DNA from: JAFDZV01 sp035549015
Lineage (GTDB): Bacteria; Bacteroidota; Ignavibacteria; OLB7
Length of the DNA: 64,000 nucleotides
Direction: 5' to 3'
Assembly (NCBI GenBank): GCA_035549015.1
Contig: DASZRW010000096.1
Span: 1-64,000, forward strand
Shown here: positions 35,729 through 43,907 of the stretch, piece after piece
Layout: the number at the start of each line of letters is the position of its first letter
Position numbering within the stretch: position 1 is the stretch's first letter
Translations under genes and position numbers: made by a program
The notes under the pieces: model-generated
What the model was told of the DNA's origin: nothing
Seen by the model: the letters and a program-made list of their open reading frames with translations, nothing else
Databases searched by the model: none

Positions 35729-36190
35729 ATGACGAGGATCGGTGTAATCTCCGACACGCACGGGCTGCTCCGCCCGGAGGCGGTGGCTGCGCTGCGCGGC
35801 AGCGACGTGATTCTGCATGCCGGCGATGTCGGCAGGCCGGCAGTTCTGGAGGAGCTGCGTGCGCTTGCGCCGGTGTATGCCGTTCGGGGAAATGTGGATC
35901 GTGGCCCGTGGGCGGAAGCTCTTCCCGCGACATGCGTGGTGACGATTGAAGGAGTGGTGATTCACATGCAGCACGATCCGGCCGCGCCCGTTGCGGGCCT
36001 GGAGGAGAGGGGAGTGCGTGGGGTGATCGTCGGGCACACGCACCGGCCGATGATCGAAGACCGCGGCGGCATCCTCTACCTGAACCCGGGGAGCGCCGGG
36101 CCGCGCCGCTTCTCGCTGCCGATCGTCCTCGCCATCGTTGAGCTTCGCGACGGCGTGCTGCATCCCCGGCTGGTGGAACTGATGCCGTGA
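35729..36190 (+). CDS. YfcE/MJ0936-type metallophosphoesterase
   Basis: 153 residues if read from MTRIGVISDTHG at 35729 (ATGs at 35708 and 35675 are alternatives). Calcineurin-like phosphoesterase motifs are in order: G-V-I-S-D-T-H-G (two metal ligands), HAGDVG, VRGNVD, IHMQHD (His ligand) and VGHTHRP. Length and order match small cytosolic phosphodiesterases of the YfcE type, which hydrolyse phosphodiester model substrates with Mn2+. It is convergent with the Ppx/GppA gene; the stops are 17 bases apart. Confidence 0.9.
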   Translation: MTRIGVISDTHGLLRPEAVAALRGSDVILHAGDVGRPAVLEELRALAPVYAVRGNVDRGPWAEALPATCVVTIEGVVIHMQHDPAAPVAGLEERGVRGVIVGHTHRPMIEDRGGILYLNPGSAGPRRFSLPIVLAIVELRDGVLHPRLVELMP

Positions 36191-36206
36191 TGTGCGCCCG
36201 CTGCGG

Positions 36207-37124
36207 CTATCCCGCCAGCTCCAGCTCGCGCAGCGCAACACCGAAGCGTACGCCGCGCGTGCTCACGATCAGTTCCGGCAGATCGTTGTGCTTCATGAAC
36301 TCGTCAAGGATGATCGCACCACCCGGAAGAATGTCCGCGCGCTCCGGATGTACACCCGGAAGTTGGGCGATGCCTTCGGTTGGAAGCTTCAACAGCCCAA
36401 GCGTGAGCCGCGCAATCTCCTGCGCCGGCAGGTGCGTGCCGTTCAACTCCTCCGAATCGAATCGGTGCATTCCCGAGGAGATGGCGCCGAGCGTCGTGAC
36501 GGTGCCCGCCACTCCCACCATGGTCAGCGGGCGCGGCAGTGCGAAGCCGCCGGCGATGATCTCCCGTGCGAACGTGCGGGCCTGCCGGATCCCGGCCTCC
36601 GAGGGGGGAAGCGAACCAAGGCATCGTTCCGTGATGCGAACGGCCCCGATTTCCAGACTCGTTGCCCGCTCGAGTTGCCTGGCCGTTCCCACGGCGATCT
36701 CCGTGCTGCCGCCGCCGATATCCAGAACGCCATACCGCCCTTCGCCCGGATTCATGCCGCTCAGCGCTCCCTTGAACGTGAGCTCCGCCTCATCCTCGCC
36801 GCTCAGCACGGTGATCTCCAGGCCGGTCCGCTCATGCATCGCCGCGATGAACTCGCTCTGGTTGCGTGCATCGCGCAGCGCGCTTGTTCCGAACGCCACG
36901 ATCCGTTCGGCGCCGAGGCCGGTGGCAATCTCCACGTAGCGGTTCAGGTAATCCGCCACGCGATCGAACGCCTCGGGAAGGATCGTGCGCGAAGCGTCCA
37001 CCCCCTTGCCGAGGCGCGCTATCTCGTGCTCGTCTCCCAGAACGCGAACCGTGCCACCCTCGTCACGCGCGAGCGTGACCATCAGGATGGTGTTGGTGCC
37101 GATATCGATCGTTGAAAGAATCAT
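36207..37124 (-). CDS. Ppx/GppA family exopolyphosphatase/guanosine pentaphosphatase
   Basis: 305 residues. Of two close ATGs (37130, 37124) the second is 7 bases from GGGGAG. Motifs are STIDIGTNTILMVT (phosphate 1), AFGTSALRDARN, VLDIGGGSTEIAVG (phosphate 2) and VGVAGTVTTLGAI (adenosine region), the ASKHA fold of the family. It lacks the C-terminal HD-like domain of E. coli Ppx, so it is the short two-domain form common in Bacteroidota and epsilon-proteobacteria. It hydrolyses polyphosphate or pppGpp; which one is unclear. It precedes prmA on the minus strand by reading order from 38091, with 115 bases between them. Confidence 0.9.
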   Translation of the reverse strand: MILSTIDIGTNTILMVTLARDEGGTVRVLGDEHEIARLGKGVDASRTILPEAFDRVADYLNRYVEIATGLGAERIVAFGTSALRDARNQSEFIAAMHERTGLEITVLSGEDEAELTFKGALSGMNPGEGRYGVLDIGGGSTEIAVGTARQLERATSLEIGAVRITERCLGSLPPSEAGIRQARTFAREIIAGGFALPRPLTMVGVAGTVTTLGAISSGMHRFDSEELNGTHLPAQEIARLTLGLLKLPTEGIAQLPGVHPERADILPGGAIILDEFMKHNDLPELIVSTRGVRFGVALRELELAG

Positions 37125-37239
37125 GAGCATGCTCCCCGGGGACAGTTGTGCGTTCGCGAACGTGTGGAGGCGCGTGCGTTTCCGCCAACCGCTCCGGGCC
37201 GGTATCACGCAGGGAGCGCCGGCGCCTGCCTGCCCCGGC

Positions 37240-38091
37240 TTACTCGCCCACGGCCTCGCCGAACGTTGTCGCGATCCATTCGTTCTCGCGCTCCTCGTCC
37301 AACGGCACGAGGCCATGTTCTTCGGCTGCGGTCACCAGGCTGTCGTAGTCCTCGAACAGAACGCCGGAGGTCAGCAGCACGGCGTTCCCCCGGTCGGTCA
37401 TGCGACTCCGCATCAGCGGAAGCAGTTCGATGATGACATTGCGATGAATGTTTGCCAGCACCACATCGAAATCCCCCTCGTCCACATCGGCAAGCTCGCC
37501 ATGTATCACAACGATCTCCGGAACGCCGTTGAGCGCGATGTTCTCGCGCGTGTTCTGAACCGCCCACTCGTTGTTGTCCACGGCGACCACACGCTCGGCG
37601 CCCTTGCGGGCCGCGATGATTGCAAGCACTCCGGTCCCGGTACCCACGTCGAGCACGCGCCGTGCCGCGAACGGAACGCGCGTCATCAACCGCGCTATCA
37701 GGCGGGTGGATTCGTGATGGCCGGTGCCGAAGGACATCTTCGGATCGATCGTCACCACCAGATCGTCCGGCGAGGCCGGCTCCACCGGATTCCAGCTCTG
37801 CGTGATCACCAGAGTATCGGTAAGCCTGACCGGCTCCAGCGAGGCCTCGAACTCCGCGTTCCAGTTCTGCTCCTCCACGCGTCCGCGTTCGAACTCCGCA
37901 TCCACGCCCTCCGGAACCCACGAGCGTATCGTGTTCATGGTCTCCTCGGTCAGCTTCCCCTCCTCGAAGTAGAGCGTGACGCTGGCCTCGTTGTCGACGA
38001 TACCCGTGATCTCGAGCAACTCGCTCACGGCGGTGATAAGGTCCAGCGTGGAGCGATCGGCATGGCAGGTAAGAGCGTCGTACTGTTTCAT
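37240..38091 (-). CDS. prmA: Ribosomal protein L11 methyltransferase
   Basis: 283 residues, start MKQYDALTCHAD at 38091. The N-terminal domain (about 1-95) has WVPEGVDAEF and ELLEITGIVDNEASVTLYFEEG, the L11-binding ferredoxin-like part. The catalytic part has DPKMSFGTGHHESTRL and the SAM loop LDVGTGTGVLAIIAARKGA, with AVDNNEWAVQNTRENIALNG and the post-motif VLANIHRNVI (N-I-x-x-x-x-I). It methylates the N-terminus and lysines of ribosomal protein L11. It shares its orientation with the Ppx/GppA gene downstream. Confidence 0.93.
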   Translation of the reverse strand: MKQYDALTCHADRSTLDLITAVSELLEITGIVDNEASVTLYFEEGKLTEETMNTIRSWVPEGVDAEFERGRVEEQNWNAEFEASLEPVRLTDTLVITQSWNPVEPASPDDLVVTIDPKMSFGTGHHESTRLIARLMTRVPFAARRVLDVGTGTGVLAIIAARKGAERVVAVDNNEWAVQNTRENIALNGVPEIVVIHGELADVDEGDFDVVLANIHRNVIIELLPLMRSRMTDRGNAVLLTSGVLFEDYDSLVTAAEEHGLVPLDEERENEWIATTFGEAVGE

Positions 38092-38116
38092 CGGTCTGGA
38101 AGAAGCATGACAAGGG

Positions 38117-38158
38117 AGATTCGCCGGCACCGGGCGCAGATTCGCCGGCACCGTGCGC
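38117..38158. repeat. Two 21-bp direct repeats upstream of prmA
   Basis: AGATTCGCCGGCACCG(G/T)GCGC occurs twice back to back (38117-38137, 38138-38158), one mismatch. It lies in the 214-base gap between the prmA start and the stop of the YdcF-like gene, so it may lie in the prmA leader. Function unknown. Confidence 0.7.
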
Positions 38159-38305
38159 GGGGCTGCAAGTTAGTGGTTCCCCCTGTAGCCAGTTGTCATT
38201 GGTCACTCGTTGGTAGGAGGTACGGATGTTCCGGGACTGACGTGTTCCCGATCCTCCCGGACTGCACCCACCTGGCACCCGACCACGAACAACTCCCTTC
38301 GACGG

Positions 38306-39394
38306 CTACCGCCACAGCGCCTCGGCGTAGTATGCCCAGATGCCGGCCACCTCCCGTGCAACGTAGAACGGCAGCGCCGTCAGCGTGTAGCTCTCGCGAG
38401 CCGGAACGGTGTAGACGTTCCATCCGGCGCGCTGGTAGGCCATCTTCACGCGCGGGAGATGATAGGCGTGGCTGACAACCATCACGCGCCGCACGCCGAG
38501 GGAGCGGAACATCGGAATCGTGTTCTCCACCGTCGCCCGGGTGTTCACGCCGTTGCGATCCAGCAGTATCGCGCTTTCGGGAACGCCCAGCCGCATCGCC
38601 ATTGTGCGCATGGACTCGGTCTCGTGAATGTTTCCGTCCCCCTCTCCGCCGGAGAAGATGAGAACCGGTGCGAGGTGCCGTCTGTAGAGATCGCATGCCG
38701 TGCGGACGCGGTCCGCCAGCGGGACCGACGGTGCTCCGTTTGCGTAGGCCTTCGCCCCCAGCACCACGATCGCATCGGCCGGGCGGCTGTAGTCGCTGGT
38801 GCCGAAGCAGAGCATCTGAAGGAGGGGGAAGAGGATCACGCACGCCAGCACGGCGATCGCGACGCGCCAGGGTGAGGCCGCGGCCGCCTGTTCGGACGGA
38901 CGAAGGACAACGGCGGCGATGGCCGCAAGCGCCAGCACGACGAGCAGCGAGAAGGGGAGGATGAAGCCGGGGGCGAATCGATCGGAGGCGGCGAGGCGAT
39001 AGTATCCGACGGTGTTGATCGCCGCGGCCGCGATTGCCGCTCCGATCGCGGCGAGCGTCGCGTACCGTCGCCACGGTTTCATCAGCGGACGCAGAGCGAA
39101 TGCGATCAATGCACTGCCGATCATCGCGAGCAGCGGCGTCTCGACAGACGGCGTCAGCGTGGTGAGATCGATCCACCAGATGTTTGCGTCGAACGTGGGG
39201 ATGACAAGCGACCCGAGGATGTTGGCCATCGTGAAGGTGCCCAGGAAGAGCGCCATGCCCCGTGCGGACGTCGTGCCGGCGTTCCACAGGAATCGGCCCA
39301 CGGGATGCCCCGCGAGCCCGCTGCGAGCGGCCATACCGGCGCGCGCAGCGAGTTCCGGGCGACCCATCGGTCCGGCAAACAGAAGGTTGCTCAT
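38306..39394 (-). CDS. YdcF-type (DUF218) membrane protein
   Basis: 362 residues. The N-terminal half holds about five membrane helices (ALFLGTFTMANILGSLVI, LLAMIGSALIAFAL, LAAIGAAIAAAAI, LLVVLALAAIAAVVL, VAIAVLACVILFPLLQ). The C-terminal DUF218 domain runs from ADAIVVLGAKAY through LIFSGGEGD, ESMRTMAMRLGV and NTRATVENT to RVMVVSHAYHLPRVKMA. Proteins of this type (YdcF, SanA, ElyC) act in envelope physiology and some bind nucleotide or lipid carriers. It starts with an ATG at 39394. The gene is alone between the prmA region and the divergent YtxH gene. Confidence 0.85.
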   Translation of the reverse strand: MSNLLFAGPMGRPELAARAGMAARSGLAGHPVGRFLWNAGTTSARGMALFLGTFTMANILGSLVIPTFDANIWWIDLTTLTPSVETPLLAMIGSALIAFALRPLMKPWRRYATLAAIGAAIAAAAINTVGYYRLAASDRFAPGFILPFSLLVVLALAAIAAVVLRPSEQAAAASPWRVAIAVLACVILFPLLQMLCFGTSDYSRPADAIVVLGAKAYANGAPSVPLADRVRTACDLYRRHLAPVLIFSGGEGDGNIHETESMRTMAMRLGVPESAILLDRNGVNTRATVENTIPMFRSLGVRRVMVVSHAYHLPRVKMAYQRAGWNVYTVPARESYTLTALPFYVAREVAGIWAYYAEALWR

Positions 39395-39699
39395 TGCTGA
39401 TTCCGCTGATGCATCATTGCGGCAACGGCAGCCGCGCCGCCGGCTGCCGCGATTGAGGATGTATCACACACTCGCCATACGAGCGTTTGTTACGTTGTGC
39501 GTACGGGCGGGTGAATCAACCAGGTAACAGATGCCGAAGTGCGGCATGAAACCTGGCGCCTGTACGTCGTACGAGATGTTATTGCGCGCACGCATGCAAC
39601 ACGGACGATTTTTCATTTGGCACGGGAGTGCGCAATCCCTATACTCTAACCGGCGCTCGCGGTGCGCCGACGTGTTGGCTTATTCCAATGGAGGACATC
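39395..39699. other. Divergent promoter region between YdcF-like and YtxH genes
   Basis: 305 bases with no credible gene. GGAGG at 39690-39694 is the ribosome binding site of the YtxH gene (5 bases before the ATG) and decides 39700 over the in-frame ATG at 39688. No repeat was seen. Confidence 0.4.
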
Positions 39700-40152
39700 A
39701 TGGGACAGTATGAATCGGGTGAATCCAGCGGGTTCAGCAAGGGCTTGCTCATAGGGATTTTCACGGGTGGGGCGATCGGTGCCGCGCTTGCCTTGCTCTT
39801 CGCTCCCAAGAGCGGGCGTGAGCTGCGCAGCGAGCTCTCCGAGGCCACGAACAAATACATCGACAAGGCTGGTGATATCCTGAACACCGCGAACGAGCGT
39901 TCGCGCGAGATCATCAACGAAGGACGCACCCGCGCGGAGAGCATCGTGGACGATGCGCGTTCGAAGGCATCATCGCTTCTGTCGGACGCCGAGAAGATCG
40001 TCAACGAAGCGCGGGCGAAGGTGGCCTCCACCAGCGCGAAGATCGCCGGCGACGTAAAGGGACAGGCCGGTAAGCTGGCGGATGCCGCTCGCGCCGGAAC
40101 GGAAGCCTTCCGCGATGAGCTGCGCTCCACGCCTCCTCCGTCGCACTCCTGA
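39700..40152 (+). CDS. YtxH domain protein (stress-related coiled coil)
   Basis: 150 residues. One hydrophobic segment near the start (GFSKGLLIGIFTGGAIGAAL) carries the family sign AALALLFAPKSGRELR, followed by a long charged, Ala-rich helix (about 50-140) with repeated A-K-S-S-L and E-A-R-A-K patterns. YtxH proteins are membrane-tethered, general-stress-associated and of unknown biochemical role. The next gene is DUF948-like, a pairing also known from other bacteria, which supports a joint envelope-stress role. Confidence 0.85.
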   Translation: MGQYESGESSGFSKGLLIGIFTGGAIGAALALLFAPKSGRELRSELSEATNKYIDKAGDILNTANERSREIINEGRTRAESIVDDARSKASSLLSDAEKIVNEARAKVASTSAKIAGDVKGQAGKLADAARAGTEAFRDELRSTPPPSHS

Positions 40153-40388
40153 TTGCCGCATGACGGCGGGGGCCCATCGGAGTGCGCCGCTTCCTCCCCG
40201 GGATCCCCGCTTCGGCGTACAGGCCTGAGCGCTTCCGTTGCGGCGGTCGATAACCGTGTCGCCCGTCACTCCGCATTGCGACGGATGGCGGGCGTTCCGT
40301 TTACGGAGATGCGTTCTTTCCACGAGGCCTCCGGGCCCGATGCACTCCATCCATTCCGGGCATTGTTACGCCCATAGAACATTGCACC

Positions 40389-40880
40389 ATGGAAGTCGTT
40401 TTCTATATCGCTGCGTCGGTGGCGCTCCTGGCGCTTGCAGGGTTGTTCATCTACCTCATCATCTTTTTCAATGGGGCGAAGGGCCAGGTGGCCAGCGTTA
40501 CCGGATCGATCGAATCGCTGGTGGCGGAGCTTGCCGGGCTGCGGGGAAGTCTTCAGGGGACCATCGGAAACCTGGAGAAGGTTGTGGGGCAGATGGAGGG
40601 AACCGTGCAGCGTGTGAATGCGCAGTTGGAGGAAGTGGAGGGGATTGTTCACAACGTGAGGGATGTCACCCAGGATGCAACGGATGTGGTGCATGGTGCC
40701 CGGAACATCGTGGTGAACGCGCTCGGCTTCATCGACAACGTGCAGACATCCGTGCAGCGGCCGATCACCGAGGCAGCCGGCATCATCTCCGCGCTCGGCG
40801 CATGGCTGGAAGGATTCCGCATGAGGCTCGGTCTGCGCGGATCGCGGCGCGAGGCCCCGCCGGAGCTCGATAACGAATAA
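40389..40880 (+). CDS. DUF948-like membrane-anchored coiled-coil protein
   Basis: 163 residues. An N-terminal helix FYIAASVALLALAGLFIYLIIFF spans the membrane. It is followed by a long amphipathic region of heptads (SVTGSIESLVAELAGLRGSLQGT, then QMEGTVQRVNAQLEEVEGIVHNVRDVTQ) as in DUF948 (YtxG-type) proteins. The end is charged and probably cytosolic. It follows the YtxH gene by 236 bases and may share its promoter. No catalytic residues are seen. Confidence 0.75.
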   Translation: MEVVFYIAASVALLALAGLFIYLIIFFNGAKGQVASVTGSIESLVAELAGLRGSLQGTIGNLEKVVGQMEGTVQRVNAQLEEVEGIVHNVRDVTQDATDVVHGARNIVVNALGFIDNVQTSVQRPITEAAGIISALGAWLEGFRMRLGLRGSRREAPPELDNE

Positions 40881-41073
40881 GAATAACCGGCTCCGATGGA
40901 GCGACACCTCCGGACGGCAGCGCGGCCGGCTGCGCTCGAGCGGTGCTGTGCCATGGAGGGCATCGTTGACGCCGCCGCCGTGAACGATCGATCGTTCGGA
41001 ACATCGTTCCTTCCTCTCTCACCAGGCCCGTGCCCGCAGCGGCATCGGCCCGCTTCCAGTAACCAACCGCCCG

Positions 41074-41823
41074 ATGCCCGCCAGCCAGACGCTTCTCGTA
41101 GAGATCGGCAACAGCACCATCAAGCTCGCGCACGTGCGGCCCGATGGAGCGATGGACGTTGTCCGCTACGATTCGCCGGAGGAATTCCTGAAGGGAGTTG
41201 CCGGCCTGGAGCCGGCCCCGGGCATGCGCATGGTGTGCGTCCCTGTGGGTCGCGAACCGAGCGCGCAGCTGCTGCCGGAGCTGGCGAACCTGCCGCTGCT
41301 GCGCGGAGGCACGGCGCTTCGCGTGATCGAGAGAGCGGACGTGGCCGGCTTCGTCGGCACGAGCTACGACACGCCCGATACGCTGGGCCTGGATCGCGTG
41401 CTGAACCTGCTGGGGCTTGGGGGAGACGGCATCGCGATCTCCTGCGGCACCGCAATCACCGTCGATGCCGTCAACGGTGGAAGCCCGATGTGGGGCGCCA
41501 TCGCTCCCGGCTTCCGAACGGCGGCGCAGGGGCTTCACGATCGCGTGCCGGTGCTTCCGCTGGTCACGCCGGACGATCGCATCTTCTTCCCGGCCCGCGA
41601 CAGCCGCACATCGGTGGCGAACGGCGTCATCTTCGGTGCGGCGGTTGCCGCACACGGTATCGCCCACGCGCTCGCGTTCACGGCGTTCAACGGCGACCCT
41701 CCGCGCATCGTTCTCACCGGCGGTGATGCCCCGTTGCTCGCACGCCTCTGGATGGGAGCCGCAATTCCCGAGGTGGACGATCTGCTGCTGTTCAGGGGAG
41801 CGTTGAATGTGGCGGGGCGCTGA
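41074..41823 (+). CDS. coaX: Type III pantothenate kinase
   Basis: 249 residues. It phosphorylates pantothenate in the first step of CoA synthesis. Seen motifs are LLVEIGNSTIKL at residues 7-18 (phosphate loop), YDTPDTLGLDRVLNLLG with D107-R108, SCGTAITVDAV with D131, and PGFRTAAQGLHDR. The first conserved acidic residue, Asp in the usual D-x-G-N-T, is Glu (E10) here, and the loop reads N-S-T. Everything else fits an active enzyme. A housekeeping role is likely unless a type I or II kinase exists elsewhere. It is convergent with ispH. Confidence 0.88.
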   Translation: MPASQTLLVEIGNSTIKLAHVRPDGAMDVVRYDSPEEFLKGVAGLEPAPGMRMVCVPVGREPSAQLLPELANLPLLRGGTALRVIERADVAGFVGTSYDTPDTLGLDRVLNLLGLGGDGIAISCGTAITVDAVNGGSPMWGAIAPGFRTAAQGLHDRVPVLPLVTPDDRIFFPARDSRTSVANGVIFGAAVAAHGIAHALAFTAFNGDPPRIVLTGGDAPLLARLWMGAAIPEVDDLLLFRGALNVAGR

Positions 41824-41948
41824 GCGGCTGCCGTGATCGGCGGCTCGCGCGAGCGTGAGAGATCCGGTACCGGCGGCTGCAACCGGGCGGACGCCAACGG
41901 CTGTTGCGAGCGGCGATTCGGCGGAGAGCCGTCATCGATCACCAGCAC

Positions 41949-43181
41949 CTATCCCGGGAGAGAGTCCGCCAGCACCTGTTGAATGTCGCGCGCGGCGGGG
42001 AAGAAGCCCACGATCTTCTCGATCACTTCATCCACCAATGCATCGGGACAGGAGGCGCCGCTCGTGAGAACGATATCCAGCGGACGATCCGGTTCGGGGA
42101 GCCATCCGGATGACGTGCGCACGGCATGGGTGTGGAGATCGAAGTGGCGCACCTCGCTGCGCGAGACGATCTCCGACGCATCCTTCACGAAGTAGGTGGG
42201 CATCCGCTCCTGGCACAGCTCGACGAGGTGCGAGGTGTTTGAGGAGTTGTAGCCGCCGACGATCACCGCCAGGTCGCCGCCCGATTCAATCAGCACGCGC
42301 GTTGCGCTCTGGTTCTCGTTCGTTGCGTAGCAGAGCGTATCGCGTGTGTCCGCGAAGTGATCGGCAATCGCCTCGGCGCCGTAACGCTCAACCATCGCCG
42401 CGCGAAGTCGGTCCGCGATCGCCTGCGTCTCGAACGCGAGCATCGTCGTCTGGTTCACCACGCCGATCCGGGCCAGGTCCTGCTCCGGCCGGAAGCCCTC
42501 GGAGCACTGCCCGCCGAACCACTCTTCGAAGCGTTCCGGCGGCTCGGCGCCGGTGATGACGGCCGCCAGCCGCTCCGTCTCCTCCATGTTCTGCACGATC
42601 ACCGTCGGCGAGTTCGCGCTGCTGTGGGAGAACGTTGCGCGCGTCTCCTCATGGGTGCGCTTGCCGTGGATCACGACCGTGCACTCGCGCTCGCCGAGAG
42701 TGCCGGTGCGGTTCCAGACCTTCTCCACGAACGGGCAGGTGGTGTCCCACTGATACGGATCGATACCGCGCGCAGCAAGCTGTTCCTGGATTGCAAGCGT
42801 TGTTCCGAACGCCGGGACGATCACGATGTCGTCACCGCTCAACTCCTCCCACGGCACAAGCTGCTCCGCCGCCGGCGTCATGATGAAGCGTACGCCCCGG
42901 GAAAGCAGGTCGTTGTTGACATGCGGGTTGTGGATCATCTCGGAGAGGAGGAAGATCCGCTTCCCGGGGTGCTGCTCCACCGCGCGGTAGGCGATCTCGA
43001 TGGCGTTCTCCACGCCGAAGCAGAAGCCGAAGTGGCGTGCGATCTTGAAGCGAACGGGGCCGAAGTCCAGCACCGTTGGGGAGAGATCGCGTTTGCGCGG
43101 ATCGGCATCCCGGCGGGCGGCCTTCACTGCGGAGATGATCGGGGAGCGGAAGTAGATCGGGATGTCGAATGATCGTGCCAT
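41949..43181 (-). CDS. ispH: 4-hydroxy-3-methylbut-2-enyl diphosphate reductase
   Basis: 410 residues, the long form of IspH (cyanobacteria, Bacteroidota) rather than the about 310-residue E. coli type. The three iron-sulfur ligands are present: FGFCFGVE (C54), DTTCPFVEKVW (C149) and TSGASCPDALVDEVI (C378). The substrate His motif IHNPHVN is at 84-90. It makes IPP and DMAPP at the end of the non-mevalonate pathway. The N-terminal 40 residues before VRFKIARHFG are extra and not conserved by eye. The ATG at 43181 is the only good start. Convergent with coaX, divergent from nothing; a strong hairpin lies 68 bases upstream. Confidence 0.93.
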   Translation of the reverse strand: MARSFDIPIYFRSPIISAVKAARRDADPRKRDLSPTVLDFGPVRFKIARHFGFCFGVENAIEIAYRAVEQHPGKRIFLLSEMIHNPHVNNDLLSRGVRFIMTPAAEQLVPWEELSGDDIVIVPAFGTTLAIQEQLAARGIDPYQWDTTCPFVEKVWNRTGTLGERECTVVIHGKRTHEETRATFSHSSANSPTVIVQNMEETERLAAVITGAEPPERFEEWFGGQCSEGFRPEQDLARIGVVNQTTMLAFETQAIADRLRAAMVERYGAEAIADHFADTRDTLCYATNENQSATRVLIESGGDLAVIVGGYNSSNTSHLVELCQERMPTYFVKDASEIVSRSEVRHFDLHTHAVRTSSGWLPEPDRPLDIVLTSGASCPDALVDEVIEKIVGFFPAARDIQQVLADSLPG

Positions 43182-43248
43182 GGCGAGATCTGCGTGCGCA
43201 GCGTTCGATATGCGGAGCGGTATCGTACGATCACAAAGCTACGAAACA

Positions 43249-43283
43249 GGCGCCGGCCGGTTCGTGTGTGACCGGCCGGCGCC
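43249..43283 (-). terminator. Hairpin terminator after the KTSC gene, upstream of ispH
   Basis: GGCGCCGGCCGGT (43249-43261) pairs perfectly with ACCGGCCGGCGCC (43271-43283), a 13-bp stem with a 9-nt loop. On the minus strand it is followed by TGTTTCGTAG. It probably ends the KTSC transcript before ispH, although an ispH leader hairpin is possible. Confidence 0.6.
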
Positions 43284-43304
43284 AAATCTTGTTACGCTCC
43301 CCTG

Positions 43305-43342
43305 CCCGGGCATGCCGTGCTCTCCCGGGCATGCCATGCTCT
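43305..43342. repeat. 19-bp direct repeat, two copies
   Basis: CCCGGGCATGCC(G/A)TGCTCT occurs at 43305-43323 and 43324-43342, back to back, between the KTSC stop and the hairpin. The unit contains CCCGGG and GCATGC palindromes. No function is apparent. Confidence 0.7.
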
Positions 43343-43365
43343 ACCCGGTCCGGAACGGATCCCTC

Positions 43366-43641
43366 TCAGGCCCGCCGCGCCTTCGGTTCATCCGGAATCC
43401 TCATCTGCCGCGAAGAGCCGCGGCGGGGAGGATCCAGACGGCGGAACGGATACCGCCCCTTGATATGTGTCTGGAAGAACTTTCCGAGCGAAATTGCCTT
43501 CTGCATGCTGTGATAGATCGTGGCGGGGACCCCGGCAAAGTGATAGATCCCGCCGCCGGCGAATATGATCTCGAGCACCCTCGTGCGGGCATTGTACCCG
43601 ATCGCATGGATGGCGCTCGAATCAACGGTTTCGAGTTTCAT
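43366..43641 (-). CDS. KTSC domain small protein
   Basis: 91 residues from the ATG at 43641 (MKLETVDSSAIHAIGYN). The frame extends to 44214 over the opposite gene without sense. The KTSC domain covers residues 5-65: VDSSAIHAIGYNARTRVLEIIF, then GGGIYHFAGVPATIYHSM, ending GKFFQTHIKGRYPFRRL. Stand-alone KTSC proteins are widespread and their function is unknown; some are fused to nuclease or lysyl-tRNA synthetase-related domains. The C-terminus is a basic linker (PRRGSSRQMR). It is divergent from the DUF4185 lipoprotein and ends before a hairpin terminator. Confidence 0.85.
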   Translation of the reverse strand: MKLETVDSSAIHAIGYNARTRVLEIIFAGGGIYHFAGVPATIYHSMQKAISLGKFFQTHIKGRYPFRRLDPPRRGSSRQMRIPDEPKARRA

Positions 43642-43907
43642 GACGCTATACCTGTACTGTGCTGTATGTCTGGATCGGTGGCTTTCGTATCCGGTCCCTC
43701 GGCACGCAGACGCGGCTTCGAGAACGCATGCAAGATAACGCAAATCCCCCGGGTACGAAAGCAAAATCTTCTCCATGCCATCGCCGTGCAGCCCTTGCAG
43801 GGCCTTGCATTGCGGGCGATGGCGGGGTCTTCGAACCAACGCTTCGGCGCGCCCGGAATCGCGCCGCCGAAGCGGCGTCGTCAGTCGAAGTATCGAGGAG
43901 TCCATCG

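Noticed and set aside
38092..38305. Possible small RNA gene in the prmA upstream gap
   Set aside because: The direct repeats do not form a stable hairpin with a terminator, and no promoter is evident.
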